Below are positions 26,813-38,505 of a stretch of 64,000 nt of DNA, one piece after another. Every line of letters begins with the position of its first letter. Position 1 is the stretch's first letter. A model generated the notes under the pieces. It was not told the origin of the DNA. It was given only the letters and a program-made list of their open reading frames with translations, and searched no databases. The position numbers were made by a program, and so were the translations under genes. Source of the stretch: Ochotona curzoniae (lineage: Eukaryota > Chordata > Mammalia > Lagomorpha > Ochotonidae); the NCBI RefSeq assembly GCF_017591425.1, contig NW_024467121.1, positions 17,992,707-18,056,706 of the forward strand, in the 5' to 3' direction.

Positions 26813-27632
26813 AACTTTAAAGAAAGAAAAACACGTATATTTAAAACAGAACAATAATAACCTTAAAGGCAGACAAAGCATAAATGGAGTTAACTACATA
26901 AAGCTTCTAGATATTCCTGGGATGAGTATCAATGCTAATTGATTATATATATTCCAATAAGGATAAAAAATGTCCAGCCATATTCAACTATACAATCAAA
27001 TTAGGCATAGTGTCAGCAAGAATTCTAAGAAAAAAACAGGTAAGTAAGCCACCAATGTGACTGTGAAGCTGTGGCTGCCGCTTCCATCCTCACCATCAGG
27101 CTAAACTCTGCTCTTACACACACAGGCATGCATGCCACAGACAGCATAGCCACCATAACAGCATGAGCATCTCACAGTCATTGTTCTAAAGCAATACTTC
27201 AACAGTTTGTTTCCCTTATTAACAGTGTTCACTGATTTTTGCCTTCATCTTTGTTTTTTGTAAGTTATGCCCATGATTACATCTATTCCCAAATATCTGT
27301 CTCTTGATCTCTGTATAGCAACAGAGGTCTTCTCCTAGTGAGGCTATTCTAGAAGAACTTCCTGAAGTTTCTCCTTATATTCTATACTGTGTTTTATGTT
27401 CTGGATTATAAGTATCCTATAAAAATAAGATAAAATTAAAATAGTCTTATCCAAAAAAGCACAATAAATTATGCAACTCTTAAGTCACCCATTACCATTT
27501 TATAATAATAATCACCGGTAATGCCCCATGCTGGGAACACCAAATAAGCTCCATTTACTGCTCACCATGATCTTCAAATGTGCCACCTAAGCAATTATAA
27601 AACACATGTTAATACTCCGCAAAAACAGAGCT

Positions 27633-27974
27633 TTTATTTTAAAAATAATTAATTAATTTGAAAGGCAGAGTTACAAAGAGGTAGAGAGAAAGAGAGAAAT
27701 AGAAGAAAGATTTTCCACCCACTGGTTCACTCTTTAAATGGCCACAACAGCTCAAGATTGAGCCAGGATGAAGTTAACAGCCAGAGCTTCATCCAGGTCT
27801 CCCCAGATAGGTTTAAAGTGCCCAATGATTTTGGGTCATTCTCTGCCACTTTTCTAGATGCATTAACAAGCACCTAGATTAGAACTGGAGTATCTAAGAC
27901 TCAAACTGGTACCCATATGGGACACTGGCACTGCAGCAGTGGCTTAACCTGTTGCACCACAGCTCCAACCCCAC
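27633..27974 (-). mobile_element. C-SINE, older subfamily
   Basis: tttaaaaataattaattaat and ttgaaaggcagagttac ... ggtctccccagatagg ... cctgttgcaccacagctcca with acccc. The 3' gttgcaccacagct is the complement of the agctgtggtgcaa-type head. Confidence 0.82.
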
Positions 27975-28417
27975 CATAAGCTTTTAGATTTAAAAAAATC
28001 TCAGAGTCAGAAAGATCGCTCAGCTAGTACAGTACCAAGTATTCAAATTCAGTTTAATTTTTAACCTTCAGTTACTATATCATACAAGGTAAAGCAGTAA
28101 CTGGTCAGCAAAGGCAAGAATCATCTCATTATTAATAATACAAAGAATATGCAAAAATATTAAGGTTCAGGGAATTTTTTCTTATATATTTCTGCTCTAA
28201 AGTGCTCTTCTTCCTTTCCTGAGTACTGTAATCATGTTCTCTGAAAGAGGAAGCAACACTGTTTTGTTCACCTTTTTTTTAAACAAATTTCTAAGTTTAA
28301 CAACACTTTACTTACAGAATCATCTCAACAATCTAAAACACAGCTGAGACTCAATGGTAACCCAAAAGAAGACAAGGATATTAGATACTAAAAGCAAAAC
28401 TAATCTAAAAGGTATTC

Positions 28418-28672
28418 AGGACTGGGCACTGTGCTCAGGAGTTTAGCTCCTGTGCTTTGGGCATCCACATTACATACAGAATGCCTGGCATCAAGTTCCA
28501 CCTTCACCACCAACTCAGCTTCTTGCTGCTGTGCAGATCAGGACAGCACTCCTGGCTCCGAACACCTGGCAGCAGCATGGCCCAGCCACTGCCATGGTGG
28601 GCATTTGGGTAGTGAAAGGCATGGATGATTATACACTCTGTTTTTGTGTCATTTTGTCTTTCAAATATTGTT
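28418..28672 (+). mobile_element. C-SINE, shortened
   Basis: aggactgggcactgtgctca head and gtcattttgtctttcaaata end. About 80 bases of the body (the cctgggaaagcag region) are missing. Confidence 0.6.
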
Positions 28673-29486
28673 TTCACAAAGAGGTATTCAAGTAACAATA
28701 AGGTTCATGAGCTCACTCACAAATATGTCTTTTAAAACTTTCATCTGAACTAACTCACCCTCATTTTACTCAGAACAACTTTTAGACAAAATTAAAACTA
28801 AGATGACAGTGGTTTCCATCTCAAGCCCAAGAAAAGCAGAAAATCAGAAAAGGAAAGAACTATCACAGGCACATTCACTAGTAATGTACAAGAAATAACT
28901 GCTAACGGAGTTACAAAGAAAGAGATTATAAGGAAAATTTTTATATCTATTTTCAGTGTATTCAAGCAGCTTTGATATCTCATTAAGCTCTCAATTACTG
29001 AGGGAGGGGAAAAAGATTTAGTATATTCTCTGCCATAAAATGGTAAAATAACAATTCTAAACAATCTCATTCAAACTAATGGTTATTAAAATATTTTTGG
29101 AGCAATAGGCACCTAAAAAAACCTGGTTACACATTGCTTCATCTTCTAATTGAACAGTTAATACATGCTTGGAAACAAACAACACAGAAATTATTTTAAA
29201 AAATGAAATTGCTACACCCCCCCTCCCAGCCAACAACTAAAACTGTTAACGGGTTTGGGTGCTTTTAGAAACGTATTCTCTTCGGCATATTCCAAAATAC
29301 AGCATGCCCCCAGAAGAGCTCTCACAAGCACACACCAACCAAAAGGACGGGGAGGCAAAAGAACTCTACCTGAGTTCTGGTGTGCTTTTTTTTCCTATTC
29401 ATCTATACTTCATATTTTCCAAATAAATTAAGCTTAATCTTTAATGATTAAGTAAAGGAATATATCATCAAGTATTAATGTTTCTT

Positions 29487-29665
29487 TTTTAATTTTTTAT
29501 TATTATTTCCCATGATACAGTTTTGTAGGTATAGGGATTTCCCTCCCCAATGTAAGTCCGCTTACAGGAAACAATGATTTGGAATTATGTACACATGCGG
29601 GAATACATTTCTATAGGATACTGAGTCGCAGTTTAGCCCTAGTGGGGCAGAAGAAAGCCAATTTC
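29487..29665 (-). mobile_element. L1 3'-end fragment
   Basis: tttttattattatttcccat, then gatacagttttgtaggtata and gggatttcc form an L1 3' UTR end in antisense on the plus strand, homologous to the 3' end of the L1 at 33699. There is no ORF2 sequence, so the copy is short and 5'-truncated. Confidence 0.65.
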
Positions 29666-29793
29666 TAATTTTGATAAAGAGCATGAAATTACTTAAAAAA
29701 AAAGTAGGCCAATCTATCTTTCACCAACAATCTGTAAGTGCTTCTTTCTTCACATTGGACATTATTCACATTTTTTAAATTTTAGCTAGTCTT

Positions 29794-30123
29794 TTTTTTT
29801 TAAGATTTATTTTTATTATTTTTTCATTGGAAAGGCGGATATACAGAGAGGAGAGACAGAGAGGCAGATCTTCCGTCCGATGATTCACTCCCCAAGTGAG
29901 CGCAACGGCCGATACTATGCCGATCCGAAGCCAGGAGCCTCTTCCGGGTCTCCCACGCGGGTGCAGGGTCCCAAAGCCTTGGGCCGTCCTCGACTGCTTT
30001 CCCAGGCCACAGGCAGGGAGCTGGAAGGGAAGCGGGGCTGCCGGGATTAGAACCGGCGCCCATATGGGATTCCGGGCGTGCAAGGCGAGGGCCTTTAACC
30101 ACTTGCGCCACCGCGCCGGGCCC
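29794..30123 (-). mobile_element. young C-SINE with 16-bp TSD
   Basis: This is the least decayed copy. It is rich in CpG (gagcgcaacggccgatacta, then ccgcgccgggccc). On the minus strand it has an A box (tggcgcaagtg) and a B box (ggttctaatcc), so the Pol III promoter looks intact. It is flanked by aattttagctagtctt (29778-29793) and aattttacctagtctt (30124-30139), 15/16 identical. The frames of 95 and 116 codons inside it are by-products of its GC-rich sequence. Confidence 0.97.
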
Positions 30124-31077
30124 AATTTTACCTAGTCTTAAACAAAAGTTATTCCATTATCATTTATATCTGCATTCTTAGACAAGCATTGCTATTTCCT
30201 ACTCAACATTCTCACGTCTCCTTTTCTAGCAGAACCAAAATATTACCAAGCATGCATACATGAAGAAAAAAAAAGCTTGTTTTCTAAGCCCTCCGGGTAG
30301 CTAGCAGCAGCCATGTGATACATGCTGGCTCAAGGCTTGAAGAAAAGCTCTTGCTTTTTTTATTCACATAGCATTCATTCTGCACTTCCCCTTTTCCTCC
30401 TCCTTCCAGCCTGGCCCTTGGACCTCGGGATGAAGGCATAATGACTGTCTTGCAAACAGAACAAATGAGAGCATAAGCAGCTAAGGAGAAAAGTGCAAAG
30501 AGCCCAGATGCAAGGAGTTCTCAGCAACACACCTGTCCTACTGAGTCCACCACCACTCAGTTACTGTCACTCAGCGAGATTTTTAATTTCTTGCATCTAA
30601 ATGCAATTCTAACTTTCAACAGTCCTTATTATTTGTGACATTTAACACCTGGTCATGTATATTTGCACTGCAACTTGCCGTCTATTTTCATGTGGTTGTC
30701 TCTTGCAATGGAGTTCTGTACAACACAATCTTAGGTGAACTGGCTAATCAGTGTCTGAATTTCACCAGGCATTAGTAAGTAGGTCTTGGAAAAATAAAAG
30801 CACTGATCTCTTGATAGTTTCTTGAGAAATTAGACATCTACTCATCAAATGAGTCACCACTCACATTCCTGAATATTTTCCCAGAGAAGTGAAAATCACG
30901 TCCATAAATGTCAATAGCAACTTTATTGGTAAGAGTCAGAAATAATTCAAATAAATATATATTTCATTGCACAAATGGTTAAACAAACTCTGGCATATCC
31001 ATACTAGGGAGTATTACCAACCCTATTACCAGAAATGCCTGGTGGGTTCTTTCCTCAGCTTAGTATAGAAATAAATC

Positions 31078-31409
31078 TGTTGTAGACAGAAAAGTTTATT
31101 TGTGAAAGGACCAGGTGAGCAGGGAAGGGAGAGGGGAGGAGAAGAACCTCCAGAGATAAAGCCAGGAGGTGGGGTACCTCCCGAAAGAGGGGGGAGAGAG
31201 AGACACCAAAGGGGTCTTTGGACAGGTCTTGGGACTTTAAGCATTCCCTGACCCCTCTTTGTTGGGCTGGGAACCTACAGGTAAAATGTTCCCCATTGGT
31301 GATCTCCTAATCAGCTAAGCAGTGTGTGGGCAATGCTGGTGCCACCCACCTGAAGGTGTGGGCAAGACCTCAGCAGGCCTGGATGGTCTGAAACCCCATA
31401 TGTGAAACA
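31078..31409 (-). mobile_element. probable solo LTR of an endogenous retrovirus
   Basis: A 332-bp block bounded by tgttgtagac and gtgaaaca, so on the minus strand it reads TGTTTCAC...GTCTACAACA with TGTT/AACA inverted ends. Close to its minus-strand 3' end it has aataaa (cacaaataaacttttctgtc) after a long pyrimidine-rich stretch, as expected of an LTR polyadenylation region. No matching duplication flanks it (aaatc against atttg), and no retroviral gene or second LTR is present. The family is not identified. Confidence 0.5.
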
Positions 31410-31924
31410 ATTTGCATTTACTGATTACAAAAGCCAATCCCCAAAATAACATAATACATAATTCCATTTATATAACATTCTCAAAAAGACAAAATTGAGA
31501 GATGGAGAATATATTAGTGGCTGCAAGTGATTCGAAAAGTTCAAGGACAATAGGTATGACTAGAAAGAGGTAAACTAGAGAAATCTAAGGTGATCTTGAC
31601 CCTGATGTTGGTTACACAAATTCACAAAAAATTACAAAGAACTACATACACGTATGCATATGTAACAGGTGCATGAAAGCTGGTTATATATGAATAAGAT
31701 ATGAACTGTACCAAGGCCAAAATCTTGGTATTAATATTTAATTAATGTTATATTTATAGTATTTTAAATTATATAAAAATATCCCTATGGGGGAAACTGA
31801 GAAAAGGGTACCTGGGAAATCTCTAACTATGTTTTGACAAACTTACTATGAATATATAATTGTTTCTTTTTTACAAGGTAACAGCTGTTTGAAAAAAAAT
31901 CCCATAAAAAATAAACCCATTCAG

Positions 31925-32230
31925 GCCTGGCACAATGGCTCAGCTGGCTAATCCTCCCATTATAAGCACTGATACCATATGGGTATCAGTCCCAACTATT
32001 CCACATCCCTTCCAGCTCCCTGCCTGTGACCTGGGAAAGCAGTAGAAGATGGCCCAAAGCCCTGGAACTCTGTACCCTCATGAGAGACCTAGAAGAGGCT
32101 CCTAGTTCATGGCTTCATATTGGCCCTGCTCCAGCTTTTTGGGGAGTGAACCAGCAGACAGAAGATCTTTTTCTCTGTCATTTTCTTCTCTATAAGATCT
32201 GCCTTTTCAATAAAAATAAATAAATCTTTA
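31925..32230 (+). mobile_element. C-SINE
   Basis: ggcctggcacaatggctcag with ctggctaat head, accatatgggtatcagtccc, cctgggaaagcagtagaaga and caataaaaataaataaatct tail. Mid-aged. Confidence 0.88.
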
Positions 32231-33089
32231 AAGTGAACAAACAAATGCATTCCTTGCTTTTCAATTTCCTCCCTGACGAGTCTGGGTAAAGTTTTTCCTT
32301 TTCAGCTTAGCCCCAAACCTCACAGAGAAAACTCAAGGCTGCACAGAACAGTTGGGATTCAGAAGAAAGCCACTGCTTCCTTGTCCACACTGTACACAGA
32401 CAACTCAGTCACAGGGAACGCACCCTGAGGGAAGACAGCCTTATCAAGAACAGTCATTCCAGAAAGCCTCTCACTGACCACTTCAGTCTGGAAGATTCAG
32501 GACTTTCTCATCATTATTTAAAACTTACAGGAATCTTCAAGCATTCGTTCTTAGACAGTAATTTAGATTAGTTCAAATCACACATTCCAAAAGTAACATC
32601 TATACTTTGTTACGTTTCTAATAACTGCAGTGATGAAACTAGCAGATGTTCAGGTAATAGTCATTAGAAAGAAGCTCTCCATGACTGAGTAGCACAATGA
32701 CCTTTATTAATCACTACATCTGGTGTCTGCCAAATGGGAAACAATACTCAAGCAGCCAATGCTTGAAGGGTAACAACTTATCTGACTGAAGGCACTGCAG
32801 CACATTTAAATGACATTTAAATCATATCGAGAGAATCTTACAACCCAACATTTAATTCCAAGAAGTGTTCCAAGCAAAATAACTTCTTGCAAACTTAAAC
32901 TGTTCTCTAGAGGATGTTCATAATGTCTACTGGGCTGTCTGTTTCAGTAATAAAATAAAATAATGTAAGAAATGAATCCTCTCAGTAATTAGCCAACCGA
33001 TTAAGTCTATCGATTATCTATTGCACATGTACACATTCATCATTTCAATGATAAGCTATACAGAATGGAATACCAGACAAGCTCATGCA

Positions 33090-33190
33090 CCACTTCAGAC
33101 TGACTTTTCTTCCGAACAATGAAGGAGTTGCCCTCCCTGGCCTCTAGATGCTCACAACTTAATAAAGGAGACAGACTTTTAAAAATAATC
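33090..33190 (-). mobile_element. LINE-2 3'-end fragment
   Basis: gccctccctggcctctagat and gctcacaacttaataaagga with gacagac match antisense L2 (ctgccctcatggagctcaca, then gtctagtgggggagacagac). Short and diverged. Confidence 0.45.
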
Positions 33191-33405
33191 ACAAATATAT
33201 CCCACACAAGGTATACCCAAAGAGCTATTCTAAATCATTTCTAGGTAAAACTTGATACCTCTGCTCTATCCATGCCCAGCTGTATCCTGTGCCACCTCTA
33301 AAGCACCTCAAAAAGCAACACAAGATACCGAAGCAATACTCCACAAGATATCTGTGTGTCTGTCTTTGGTTACACTAATCATATAAGCGTGACTTACATG
33401 TTGAT

Positions 33406-33645
33406 TTTGTGGGCACAGTGGACTAAGGCACAGTACTGGTTCTAATCCTGGCTGCTCCACTTTCATTCCAGTTCATCGATGCAGCTGGGAAGAGAGCAGA
33501 CAGTGGCCGAAGTATGTGGACCTCTACCATTTACATGGAAGACCCAAATGGAATTCATGACTCAGGGCTTCAACATGGCCTAGGCTTGACTGCCAGCAGA
33601 CAGCAGTCCAATCTCTCTCTCTCTCTCTTTCTCTCCTGTCTTTAC
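33406..33645 (+). mobile_element. C-SINE, diverged, 5' shortened
   Basis: gtgggcacagtggactaagg head, cagtactggttctaatcctg with gctgctccac B-box region, cagctgggaagagagcagac, then a (CT)n end. It sits just left of the L1 insertion. Confidence 0.7.
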
Positions 33646-33686
33646 CACTCTACCTATACCTCTTTCATACATCTTTTTAAAGACAT

Positions 33687-33698
33687 AACTGGTCCACT
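33687..33698. repeat. left target-site duplication of the inverted L1
   Basis: aactggtccact pairs with aactgatccact at 34788-34799 (11/12 identical). The right copy overlaps the last aac of the inverted L1 segment, a microhomology common at such junctions. Confidence 0.8.
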
Positions 33699-34787
33699 TT
33701 TTTTATTGTTAATAACATTGTATTATGTGATACAGTTTTATAGGTGCTTGGATTTCCCCTGCTCCTTCCACAACCCTCCCCCAATGGTGCATAACCACCG
33801 TTCAAGTTCAGTTGAGATTCCTTCATTGCAAGCACATACCCAGCTTTGAGTCCAGCATCTTATTGTCCTGATAACATTTAATGGCTTCTTGAGGAGGCCT
33901 TCCCTGGTCTGAAGGCAAAGCTAACATAGTAAAATCCTAGTCAGTTAAAAGCCCCAACAAAACATCAGCATCAATATATAGTGTTATGCAATTGATTGAC
34001 ATAGTATTGAGTAAACAATATGTTAAGAATAATGCAAGTTCAATTTTTCGAAACACATGTGTTAAGACAGTATCAATGACAGGATCAAAAAAAAATACAG
34101 TTTAAATCAAGGCAAACATGTGGTATCTAACCTTTTGGGATTCGCTCATTTCCCTTAGCATTATAGTTTCCAGTTGGGCCCATTTTGCCACAAAGAACTG
34201 CATTTTGTTCTTTTTAATAGCTGAGTAGTATTCCATGGAGTAGATGAACCAAAGCTTTCTTATCCAATCTTCTGCTGTTGATGGGCATTTCAGTTGCTTC
34301 CATGTTTTTGCAATTACTGATTGTGCTGCTATGAACATAGGGGTGCATGTTGGTTTGTTGTGAAACAGGTGCTTTGGATATATTCCTAGGAGTGCTATTG
34401 CTGGATCATATGGTATGCAGATTTTAAGTTGTTTAAGCGTTCTCCATACTTACATAGGTGATAGGGGGCTAATCTCCAGGATATACAAAGAACTTCAAAA
34501 CAACCAAAACACCAAAACAAACAAGCCACTCAAGAAATGGGCACGGGAAATGGGCAAATATTTCACAAAGGAACAAGCCCAAATGGCAAACAAACATATG
34601 AAAAAATGCTCCAGTTCCCTGGCAATAAGGGAAATCCAAATTAAGACATCAAGAGGTACCACCTAACACCAGAAAGATTGGCCCACATAAAAAAGAACAC
34701 CAACGACACTTGTTGGCGAGGATGTCGGGAAAAGGGAACCCTACTCCACTGCTGGTGGGGCTGCAGGTTGGTACAGCCTTTATGGAA
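33699..34787 (-). mobile_element. truncated LINE-1 with 5' inversion
   Basis: On the minus strand, 34446-34102 encodes the end of L1 ORF2 ([18 protein letters not shown], then MFIAAQSVIAKTWKQL, then IYSMEYYSAIKKNK, stop at 34102). A 3' UTR follows to about 33705, with a short A-tail. The adjoining segment at about 34447-34787 is in the opposite orientation. It encodes the part of ORF2 just upstream ([39 protein letters not shown]) on the plus strand. A near-identical 12-bp duplication, aactggtccact (33687-33698) and aactgatccact (34788-34799), encloses both parts. This is the known twin-priming inversion product. The copy is dead because it lacks the reverse transcriptase and has frame breaks. 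Confidence 0.93.
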
Positions 34788-34799
34788 AACTGATCCACT
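34788..34799. repeat. right target-site duplication of the inverted L1
   Basis: aactgatccact, the partner of 33687-33698. It marks the 5' boundary of the insertion as read on the minus strand. Confidence 0.8.
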
Positions 34800-34964
34800 C
34801 TTATCTCCATTCTCACACAACACATACAGGTGATAGTATACACTATCCAAAAGGCAGCCATCAATATATGACTTTGGGATTTGCCACTGATACTGTTAGA
34901 TATGAAGTAACTATATGATCACTATATCATAGGCATACATTTTCTGTACATAAAGCTAAAGTTC

Positions 34965-34988
34965 GTGTGTGTGTGTGTGTGTGTGTGT
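34965..34988. repeat. (GT)n microsatellite
   Basis: Twelve gt units in an AT-rich context, 180 bp right of the inverted L1. Confidence 0.95.
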
Positions 34989-35082
34989 TTATTCAGAAGT
35001 GAAAAGCAATAGTTTAAAGTAAAAAAAAAAAAAAGGTAAATAACACCTAGAAATAATTGTTATAAACCATGAAGGGGCTAAG

Positions 35083-35422
35083 GGGCTGGTGTTAGGGTGC
35101 AACAGGTTAATCCACTGCCTACAGTGCTAGCATACCACCTAAATGCTGGTTCCAGTCCTGTGCCCTATTTCCTATTCAGCTCCTGCTAATGCATCTGGGA
35201 AAGCAGGGTAAGATGGCTCAATGCTTGGGCTCCTGTCACTCATCTGGGACACCCAGGTGCAGTTCCAGACTCCTGGCAATGGCCTGACTCACCTGGCTGC
35301 AACAGTCATTTGGGGAATGGACTAGTAGTTAGAAGATGGATCTCTCCCCACCCTACTCCCTGCCCCTTCCTTCCCCCTCTTTCTCTCTCATTCCCACTCG
35401 CTTTTAAATATTTTTTTAAAGA
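35083..35422 (+). mobile_element. C-SINE, older subfamily
   Basis: ggggctggtgttagggtgca with acaggttaatccac head, gctggttccagtcctg, gcatctgggaaagcagggta and a ctctttctctctcattccca end. Confidence 0.78.
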
Positions 35423-35454
35423 CAATAAAAACTACTTCACCTATTAAATTAGTT

Positions 35455-35802
35455 ATTTCTTTATTTTTGAAATTTACTTCACAAATGGAAGAATCGGGAG
35501 GGGAGGGAGAGGCGGCCTCAGGAGGCTCATCTGGAGCTCAACAGCAAAGGCAGTGATGAAGGCAGAAATGCAACTGATTGACAGAGAGAGCTTCCATTTG
35601 GCTCACTCCCAGATGCCCAGCAAGGAGGTAGAACATAACCCAGATCTCCTACAAAGGCAGCAGGAACCCAACTATTGGAGCTATCATTGCTATCTCCCAA
35701 AAATCTACATTAATAGAGGTTGGAGTCAGAAGCCACAGTCAAGAAATGAACCCAGTCATTCCGACATGGTATCCTAACCTCTAGGCTAAATACCCATTGC
35801 CT
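35455..35802 (-). mobile_element. old C-SINE-like element
   Basis: agagcttccatttggctcac with tcccagatgcccagcaagga ... cctaacctctaggctaaata matches antisense C-repeat landmarks (ttagcctctaggct). The left end is unusual and G-rich. Confidence 0.5.
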
Positions 35803-36429
35803 CTTTTTTTCTATCTGACCCCACTTTTCCTTTGTTACGATATAATTTCAAGAAATCAGAAACCAAGATGAAGTCAGCACCCTATAAGAATGGGTCATCC
35901 AGGAAAAGCATCACTGTGGTGTAGGGTAGCAGACAGTAGCAAAGAGAACTCCCATCCAGCCTTCTTACCATGGAGACAACCACCAACAGAGTGGAGGCTT
36001 TTAAAGGAGCACATTTCTCATGCTGACATCACAGATGGCAGAACGGGTTTCAGATTCCCTTCCAAGGTTACCTGAACAAGTGTAGCTTTGATAATAATGG
36101 AAATTCTGATTCCATTTCAAAATCTTAAAATACTGACACCCAACAGCATACACTGAACATTTACTATATGCACAGATTAGAACACTACCTATTCTGGGAG
36201 AGATTGTGCATTATTGAGAAGAAACTATCCCTATTAAACATTTTCAACAACAAAGGCAGAAACTAACAGAAAAAATGGAACAATTAGCTAGAACAGGATA
36301 GTAATAAATGAGTTGGGAAAGGCAGGCTGGAGCTCCAAAAATGCCTGACAAAGGCAGTTGTGCTTCACCCTGACAGCAGTGAGCACTCAAACCTCCAAAT
36401 TAAAAAAATGAAACACACACATATACAGG

Positions 36430-36683
36430 ACCTGTGTCGGGGTAGGGTGAGCTGCTACTGACAACTCCAGCATCCTATGTTTCAGAGCCAGTTTCAGCCC
36501 CAAGCTGTTCAACTTCTAACTGCCTTTCTGCTAATGCAGATGATGCCCAAGTACTCAGGTCTCTGCCACCCATGTGGGAAACCCGGGTGTGCTTTCTAGT
36601 TTTGGGCTGTTACAGCCATTTGGAAAGTGAACCAGTAAACACAAGATCACTGTGTATGTTGCTCTGCCTTTCAAATGCTTAAA
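36430..36683 (+). mobile_element. C-SINE, shortened
   Basis: tgtgtcggggtagggtgagc head, ccccaagctgttcaacttct and cacccatgtgggaaacccgg, then gctctgcctttcaaatgctt end. The cctgggaaagcagtgga portion is deleted. Confidence 0.68.
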
Positions 36684-36884
36684 TTAACCTAGTATGTATA
36701 TAAATAATTTTAAAATATATGTAAGCAACAGCTATATAAAATCCTATCACAAATAATTCTAACATAATTTTATCAAAAAAGCAACAAAACACAGTAACAG
36801 CAAAACTAATATACATTATATACAACATATATAACCAATGCACATTAATAAATAAAGTATTTGAAACCTGAATGTCATGCATGT

Positions 36885-36945
36885 CTGTTTATTTAACAAA
36901 TAACACACATTTACCATGTTCAAGGCACTGTTCTAAGTACTTCAC
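36885..36945 (-). mobile_element. MIR SINE, right part (split by a young C-SINE)
   Basis: tttaccatgttcaaggcact with gttctaagtacttcacaaat is the antisense MIR 3' half. The element resumes at 37306 after the C-SINE and its 16-bp duplication. Confidence 0.72.
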
Positions 36946-36961
36946 AAATGTTGACTCATTT

Positions 36962-37289
36962 TTTTTTAAGGATTTTATTTTTATTATTTTTTTATTGGAA
37001 AGGCGGATATACAGAGAAGAGAGACAGAGAGGAAGATCTTCCGTCCAATGATTCACTCCCTAAGTGAGCGCAAAGGCCGATGCTATACCAATCCAAAGCC
37101 AGGAGCCTCTTCCGGGTCTCCCACACGGGTGCAGGGTCCCAAAGCTTTGGGCCGTCCTCGACTGCTTTCCCGGGCCACAGGCAGGGAGCTGGAAGGGAAG
37201 CGGGACTGTTGGGATAGAACCAGTGACCATATGGGATTCCGGGCGTGCAAGGCGAGGACCTTAACCACTTGCACCATTGCGCTGGGCCC
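36962..37289 (-). mobile_element. young C-SINE with perfect 16-bp TSD, inserted in a MIR
   Basis: It has an antisense body like that of 29794-30123 (ggaaaggcggatatacagag, then ctcttccgggtctcccacac, gcgctgggccc). It is flanked by aaatgttgactcattt at 36946-36961 and 37290-37305, identical over 16 bases. The flanks are MIR sequence, so the SINE split an ancient repeat. The Pol III boxes are near intact (B box ggttctatccc has lost one base). Confidence 0.97.
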
Positions 37290-37305
37290 AAATGTTGACT
37301 CATTT

Positions 37306-37470
37306 AATCCACATTTAGCAACCTTACAAGAACTTTTGTTTTCTCAGCTCTTGGTTCAACTTTACATAAGAGGAAGCCAGTGTCAAGAGAAACTAAATAA
37401 CTTGCCCAGGGTCACATGACAATAAGTAATAAATTAAGGTCTGAACCCAGGCAGTCTAGCTACATAATCT
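37306..37470 (-). mobile_element. MIR SINE, left part (split by a young C-SINE)
   Basis: taatccacatttagcaacct, aactaaataacttgcccagg with gtcacatgac, and gaacccaggcagtctagct continue the MIR interrupted at 36946-37305. Confidence 0.75.
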
Positions 37471-37857
37471 ATCCATCAGAACTTTCTGCATTGGCCTTCT
37501 ATGTACTGTAGATGCAGCTACTACTATAGTTGAGGAAATGATATTTTCATCTTACCTCATTTTAATTAATTACTTAAGTTTAAATAATCACATGTGGTTA
37601 GATGGTACCATGTGGCAGACCTATACCCTTTCCTATAGGTCTACCTGATAGCCTCAACAACAAGCAAAAGACGTTGTGCAAGTAGTCCACTGCAGTCAAC
37701 TGCAGAAGTCTAAACAACCCAAAGAAAATCTTTCAAATATCATGAATTTCAAGTGATAGCTGAAAAATTCACTACCTTACTTTAAAAATCTCTTTACCAT
37801 TGTTAAGACAATGATATATTAGACAATAAACAAAATAAAAAACAGCATTTTCAAACT

Positions 37858-38167
37858 ATTTTTTTAATTATTTATTTTATTGGAAAGATAGACTTACAGA
37901 GAGGAGACACAATGATCTTCTGTCCACTGGCTCACTCCACAAGTGGCTGCCCAGGCCTTCGTTCAGAGCCAATCCAAAACCGGGAGTCAGGAGCCTCCTC
38001 TGGGTCTCCCACCTTGGGTACAGAGATTCAAGGTTTTGGTCCATCCTCTACTGCTTTCTTAGGGAGCTCGATGAGAAGTGGAGCAGCCAGGAAATGAACC
38101 AGTGGCCACATGGGATCCTTGTGCATGCAAGGCTAGGACTTTAGCCTCTAGGCTACTGTGCTGGGCC
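37858..38167 (-). mobile_element. C-SINE
   Basis: ttttttaattatttatttta and ttggaaagatagacttacag at the left, ctctaggctactgtgctggg with cc at the right. Antisense, with a small deletion near 38060 (the caggccacaggc region). Confidence 0.85.
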
Positions 38168-38181
38168 AACAAATTTTTTTT

Positions 38182-38505
38182 AATGGGGTCAATACCGTGA
38201 TATAGCAAGTTAAGCTGCCACCTTCTACAATATTTGTTATGCAATATGGGTGCTGGTTTGGATCCCAGCTGTTCCACTTCAGATCCAGCTCCCTCCTAAT
38301 GGCCTAGGAAAGCAGCAGATAATGACCCAGCTGCTTGGGCCGTGCCACCAACATGGGAAACCCAGAAGAATATCCTGTCTCCTCACTTCAGCTCGGCCTT
38401 GGTACTGACTTTTACAGCCATTTTGGAAATGATACAGATAATGAAGGATCTCTATCTCCATCTCTCCCTCTATCTTTATAATTCTGCCTTTTACTCAATC
38501 AAAAA
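38182..38505 (+). mobile_element. C-SINE
   Basis: ggggtcaataccgtgatata with gcaagttaagctgcc head, tgctggtttggatcccagct with gttccac B-box region and gcctaggaaagcagcagata body. It starts 15 bp after the antisense C-SINE ending at 38167, so the two are head to head. Confidence 0.8.

Noticed and set aside
29775..30125. Frames of 95 and 116 codons on the minus strand
   Set aside because: They lie wholly inside the young C-SINE and arise from its CpG-rich tRNA-derived sequence. The same peptide (PASLPAPCLWPGKAVEDGP) appears in the C-SINE at 36962-37289.
34415..34666. 83-codon plus-strand frame with [18 protein letters not shown]
   Set aside because: This is a fragment of L1 ORF2 in the inverted segment of a dead insertion, not a host gene.
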